From: Apostichopus japonicus
Lineage: Eukaryota > Echinodermata > Holothuroidea > Aspidochirotida > Stichopodidae
Direction: 5' to 3'
DNA: 64,000 bases
Assembly: GCF_037975245.1 (NCBI RefSeq)
Contig: NC_092576.1
Span: forward strand, 32,962,611-33,026,610
Notes under the pieces: generated by a model
What the model was told of the DNA's origin: nothing
What the model saw: only the letters and a program-made list of their open reading frames with translations
Database searches by the model: none
Translations under genes and position numbers: made by a program
In this document: positions 61,089 through 64,000 of the stretch, piece by piece
How the letters are laid out: the number at the start of each line of letters is the position of its first letter
Position numbering within the stretch: the first letter of the stretch is position 1

Positions 61089-62523
61089 CTGTTGAATGTA
61101 AGGAAATGAAATTAGCGTGTAGTGAGTAGTGAACGAATAGGATTTTGTACATCTATTATGCATCAAAGCAATCAACTTATGTTAAAGGTCCACTTAATAC
61201 AGACAAATAGAAAACTACTTAAAAGTGTTAAATAAACATCAGCTTTACATAAGGGCAATTCTTAGTATGGTTCTGGCAATCACTCCAGCCTCCTGGACTA
61301 ACATGTTTGTCTTTATATAATTATATATATCGATGTTGAATGTTTGATTCATCACATGTACATACACGTTACATAAATACCTTGTCTCATCGTTTCATTG
61401 CATATCTGGGTCATTCCGCCTCAAATCAACCAATTTTCTGAAAAGTTCCCAGGTGACCCTCTCAGAATTAGATGAAATTTCATCAGAATGATTGAGTTTG
61501 TCCCAAATGAACACATACAAAAAATTAAAATCATACTCCATGTCGTTTTCGAGATATGGCCCGATGAAATGTGGTCGTTGTGGCCATTTTGCTCGTTTGC
61601 GATTCGCAAAAAGTGACTTTTGTGATATTTTCCGACTTTGAAAGCTCATAATTCAGTCTTTGTACCAGGTAGAGAGCTCAAATTTGGTATTCTAACTTAC
61701 TTCTTGCCAAAATTCATGAATCTGCACTCAATTTAACTGTATCTCCTTTATATTTCTGGTTATGATCACCCAAAGTAGGCACTTTATTCTGTCAAAAATG
61801 TTTTTTGTGATTTTTAAGGTCACCCTGTGCCCAAATGAGAGGTCACATGAATCCTATATTCCTTGGGTATTATTTATGGTTGCATGTCTATACCCATAAG
61901 CAATTATAAGCCCACCAATGCATTAATTAAGAAATGGCATGGGCCCAAAGTTGGCTCCAGCCAGAAAAAGGTCAAAAAGACCCCGCCCTTCTTGACCTCG
62001 CTTGACCCCGCGATCAATTGAAACATTTGAAATTTACACCAGTTAAATATATATATTATATCTACTTGTACATCAAATTTCAGCTTTGGCACTCAACTCC
62101 TTCATGGTATGGTGGCAATTTCAATATTAGACGTTTTTCGCACATTTTTTAACAACTCCATACACTAAGTGAATATCACAGTGTATTTCAAGTTTGAAGC
62201 TTGTGTAATGTATTTTTTGCAGTTAAAAAAAGTTTTTATTATTGTTTTTAGAAATGGGTTGATGATGCATGTATTCCACTGCAATAAACAATCACTTCAG
62301 TTAACCCTCCAATAGGCTGGTCCCTCATACCTGTAGTGCCTCAAAATCTCCCAAAACACACGACACAATTTGGAGCCTTATATACAGTAGTATATATCAA
62401 ACTGTTGTAGAGTTTCACTTGAAACATGGATTAAACCACACAATACAATTTAAATTTATAAGTACTTATAAGTACTTAAAAGAATAGTCCAGGTCAAAAT
62501 TTCTTTTTGAAGTTTTAAAGAGA
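61089..62523. other. Intron or upstream DNA, no exon recognised
   Basis: A signal-peptide exon for the receptor should lie at higher coordinates, but no hydrophobic start with a phase 1 donor was recognised. A minus-strand frame at 61395-61649 shows no domain and looks like repeat-derived sequence. Confidence 0.5.
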
Positions 62524-62992
62524 AACATAATCCAAGCATTCTGGTGAAATTTGCATTCAATTCCTATGTTCCTTTTTTTGAGATATTAACAGTTGAAGTT
62601 GTAACCTTTGGTACTAAAAGTGAACTTGGAGCAAACAGGTTTGACGTCATTGTTGCACTATGATAACTAAAGTTATTTTTTTCTTTAAAATTTATGTCTA
62701 ATTTTATACTCCACAATTGGATGCATCCATAATGTTAATGTACCATAGGTATTGGTATTTTATAATCTTCATATCCCCTTTAGACAAACTAGTAACCCTA
62801 TCCAATCAAGGTCAAATCAATAGACTGAAAAATACAGAAAAAAGACAACATTATTTGTCAGTGTGCAACTGTGACATCACACCTGTTTGCTTCAAGTTCA
62901 CTTTGGTAGAATATCAGATAACTTCAACTGTCAATATCTCAAAAACGGTATAGGAACTGAATGCAAATTTCCTCAGAATGCTTAGATTATGT
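62524..62992. repeat. Long foldback (inverted repeat) element
   Basis: The arms 62524-62659 and 62863-62992 are inverted copies. For example CAAGCATTCTGGTGAAATTT and AAATTTGCATTCAATTCCTA on the left match the complement of the right arm with few changes, as does GTGAACTTGGAGCAAACAGG. The arms are about 130 bp, the loop about 200 bp. Transcribed, it would form a long imperfect hairpin. No coding frame and no clear target duplication found. Confidence 0.85.
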
Positions 62993-63789
62993 TCATTTTT
63001 AACATATATTTCATATTAATCGCATACAGTTCCCCCAACCCACTAGTTTGAACTCAACCAATCAGAGATGCAGGTTTAGTTTTGAGCCTTTGCTAAATAT
63101 ATTGTAGATTCAAAAACGTCGAGTTGGTTAAACTTGGTACAACCAGCAAGCTGGTACTCTAACAACTCCCTGGTTCAACTGCCATAGACAATCTACACAA
63201 ATCAAGCATGGTGTTGTATTACATATCGATCAATGACGTTTGTAGCTTTTAAATATTCATATTATGGGTGAGGTTTATTGGGATCCCAACAGAAAATATC
63301 TTCAAGAACTACAAAGTTAAAAGTTGTAAATTTATCGACTTTTATGCCACCATTTGAAGTAAGATTTGAATAAATAAGCTAGTTATGTATGTTGTTATGG
63401 CATCGAGGAATCAGTGAGGTTGAAAAAACCCATAGAAAAGGACGCAAAATGCTACTTTAACCTAACCCAGTCCCCTTTTTTTCCCCTCATGCTACACAAA
63501 CACTGGTAAATCATTTGTATAAACCTTTTGAACAATATCACATTTAGACACTACATTCTAGAACAATACTACCAGTGTGTCACATGCAGACACCACCATA
63601 AACTATAGCAGGAATACGATCTCATCACATTTTTATACCCATTGATGTTGGAAAGATTGAGAAGCGGCGACTCTCCAATGACCAACCACTGCAAAATTGT
63701 GCCCATTAGAGACCATGCAGAGGAGAGAGAATCCATTTCTGCTAATATTCAACCTCAGGCTGACACGAAAGAGTACCAACCAGGCGTTA

Positions 63790-64000
63790 CATCGCTGGAA
63801 TGTACGACAATGAGTGGTACATTGGTATATAGTGGAAATTTCAGAGGATGAAAATGTCTTTGTGAAGTTAATGAAACAAACCAAGAACTCCAATGCACTT
63901 TCTTGGCCACAAAACACCCACAATAATTGTTGGATACCATTCTAAGCTATTATTTGTGTCATCAGTGCTCCAGAGTTACAGGGATATGGAGGCCGCCAGT
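63790..64000 (+). pseudogene. Broken coding fragment with a WYIG...WP...CW.P motif
   Basis: One frame reads YIAGMYDNEWYIGI then a stop; a one-base shift restores VEISEDENVFVKLM, SWPQNTHNNCWIPF, a stop, then ICVISAPELQGYGGR. This succession (Y.A..YD..WYIG, V.F/L.., WP....CW.P) resembles a C-terminal segment seen in many uncharacterised, partly transposon-associated metazoan proteins; I cannot name the family securely. One frameshift and one in-frame stop mark it as dead here. It runs off the right edge. Confidence 0.5.

Noticed and set aside
61088-61152. ATG at 61152 as the start of the receptor with a hydrophobic N-terminus
   Set aside because: The segment reads as the end of an intron (pyrimidine-rich with CAACAG) and the exon phase matches the other Ig exons, so the true start lies upstream.

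Overview
The window is animal nuclear DNA: AT-rich, without long intact single-exon genes, with phase-consistent introns and GT..AG junctions, microsatellites and many DNA-transposon remnants. One large immune-type gene (immunoglobulin domains joined to a NACHT ATPase) and the style of the repeats suggest an invertebrate deuterostome, perhaps an echinoderm such as a sea cucumber. The taxon is an inference.

Layout. 1-6655 is a graveyard of mobile elements: a decayed LINE ORF1 (about 1131-1530, minus) and three non-autonomous hAT-like elements. One is flanked by a perfect 8-bp target duplication and contains a second, nested one (2411-4053 with 2875-3742); a third (4593-6320) also has a perfect 8-bp duplication. 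6656-36690 is a 30-kb macrosatellite: 13 nearly identical units of about 2273 bp plus a terminal 471-bp partial unit. The first 471 bp of each unit looks like a TTAA-type MITE with imperfect terminal inverted repeats. The array begins at one end of this MITE and stops at its other end, so the structure is MITE-(spacer-MITE)x13. The 1.8-kb spacer carries exon-like open segments of an unrecognised gene. 36691-42429 has no gene I can support.

42430-61088 (minus strand, 5' end to the right) holds most of a split gene that I reconstructed exon by exon: two Ig-like domains in one exon, a third Ig-like domain, a transmembrane helix with a basic stop-transfer segment, two small juxtamembrane exons, a 1484-bp NACHT exon with Walker A, Walker B and an NLR-type helical motif, then small LRR-like exons arranged as repeated modules. 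The exon phases join without a stop from 61088 to 48210. An upstream signal-peptide exon and the 3' end were not found. This predicts a surface receptor with an Ig ectodomain and an intracellular STAND ATPase. Its introns contain a hAT-like element (45588-47310), a degenerate hammerhead ribozyme motif (43729-43778), a 140-bp tandem repeat (57460-58440) and one copy of a dispersed repeat (56255-56620).

61089-64000 is intron or upstream DNA with a long foldback repeat (62524-62992) and, at the right edge, a broken coding fragment on the plus strand.
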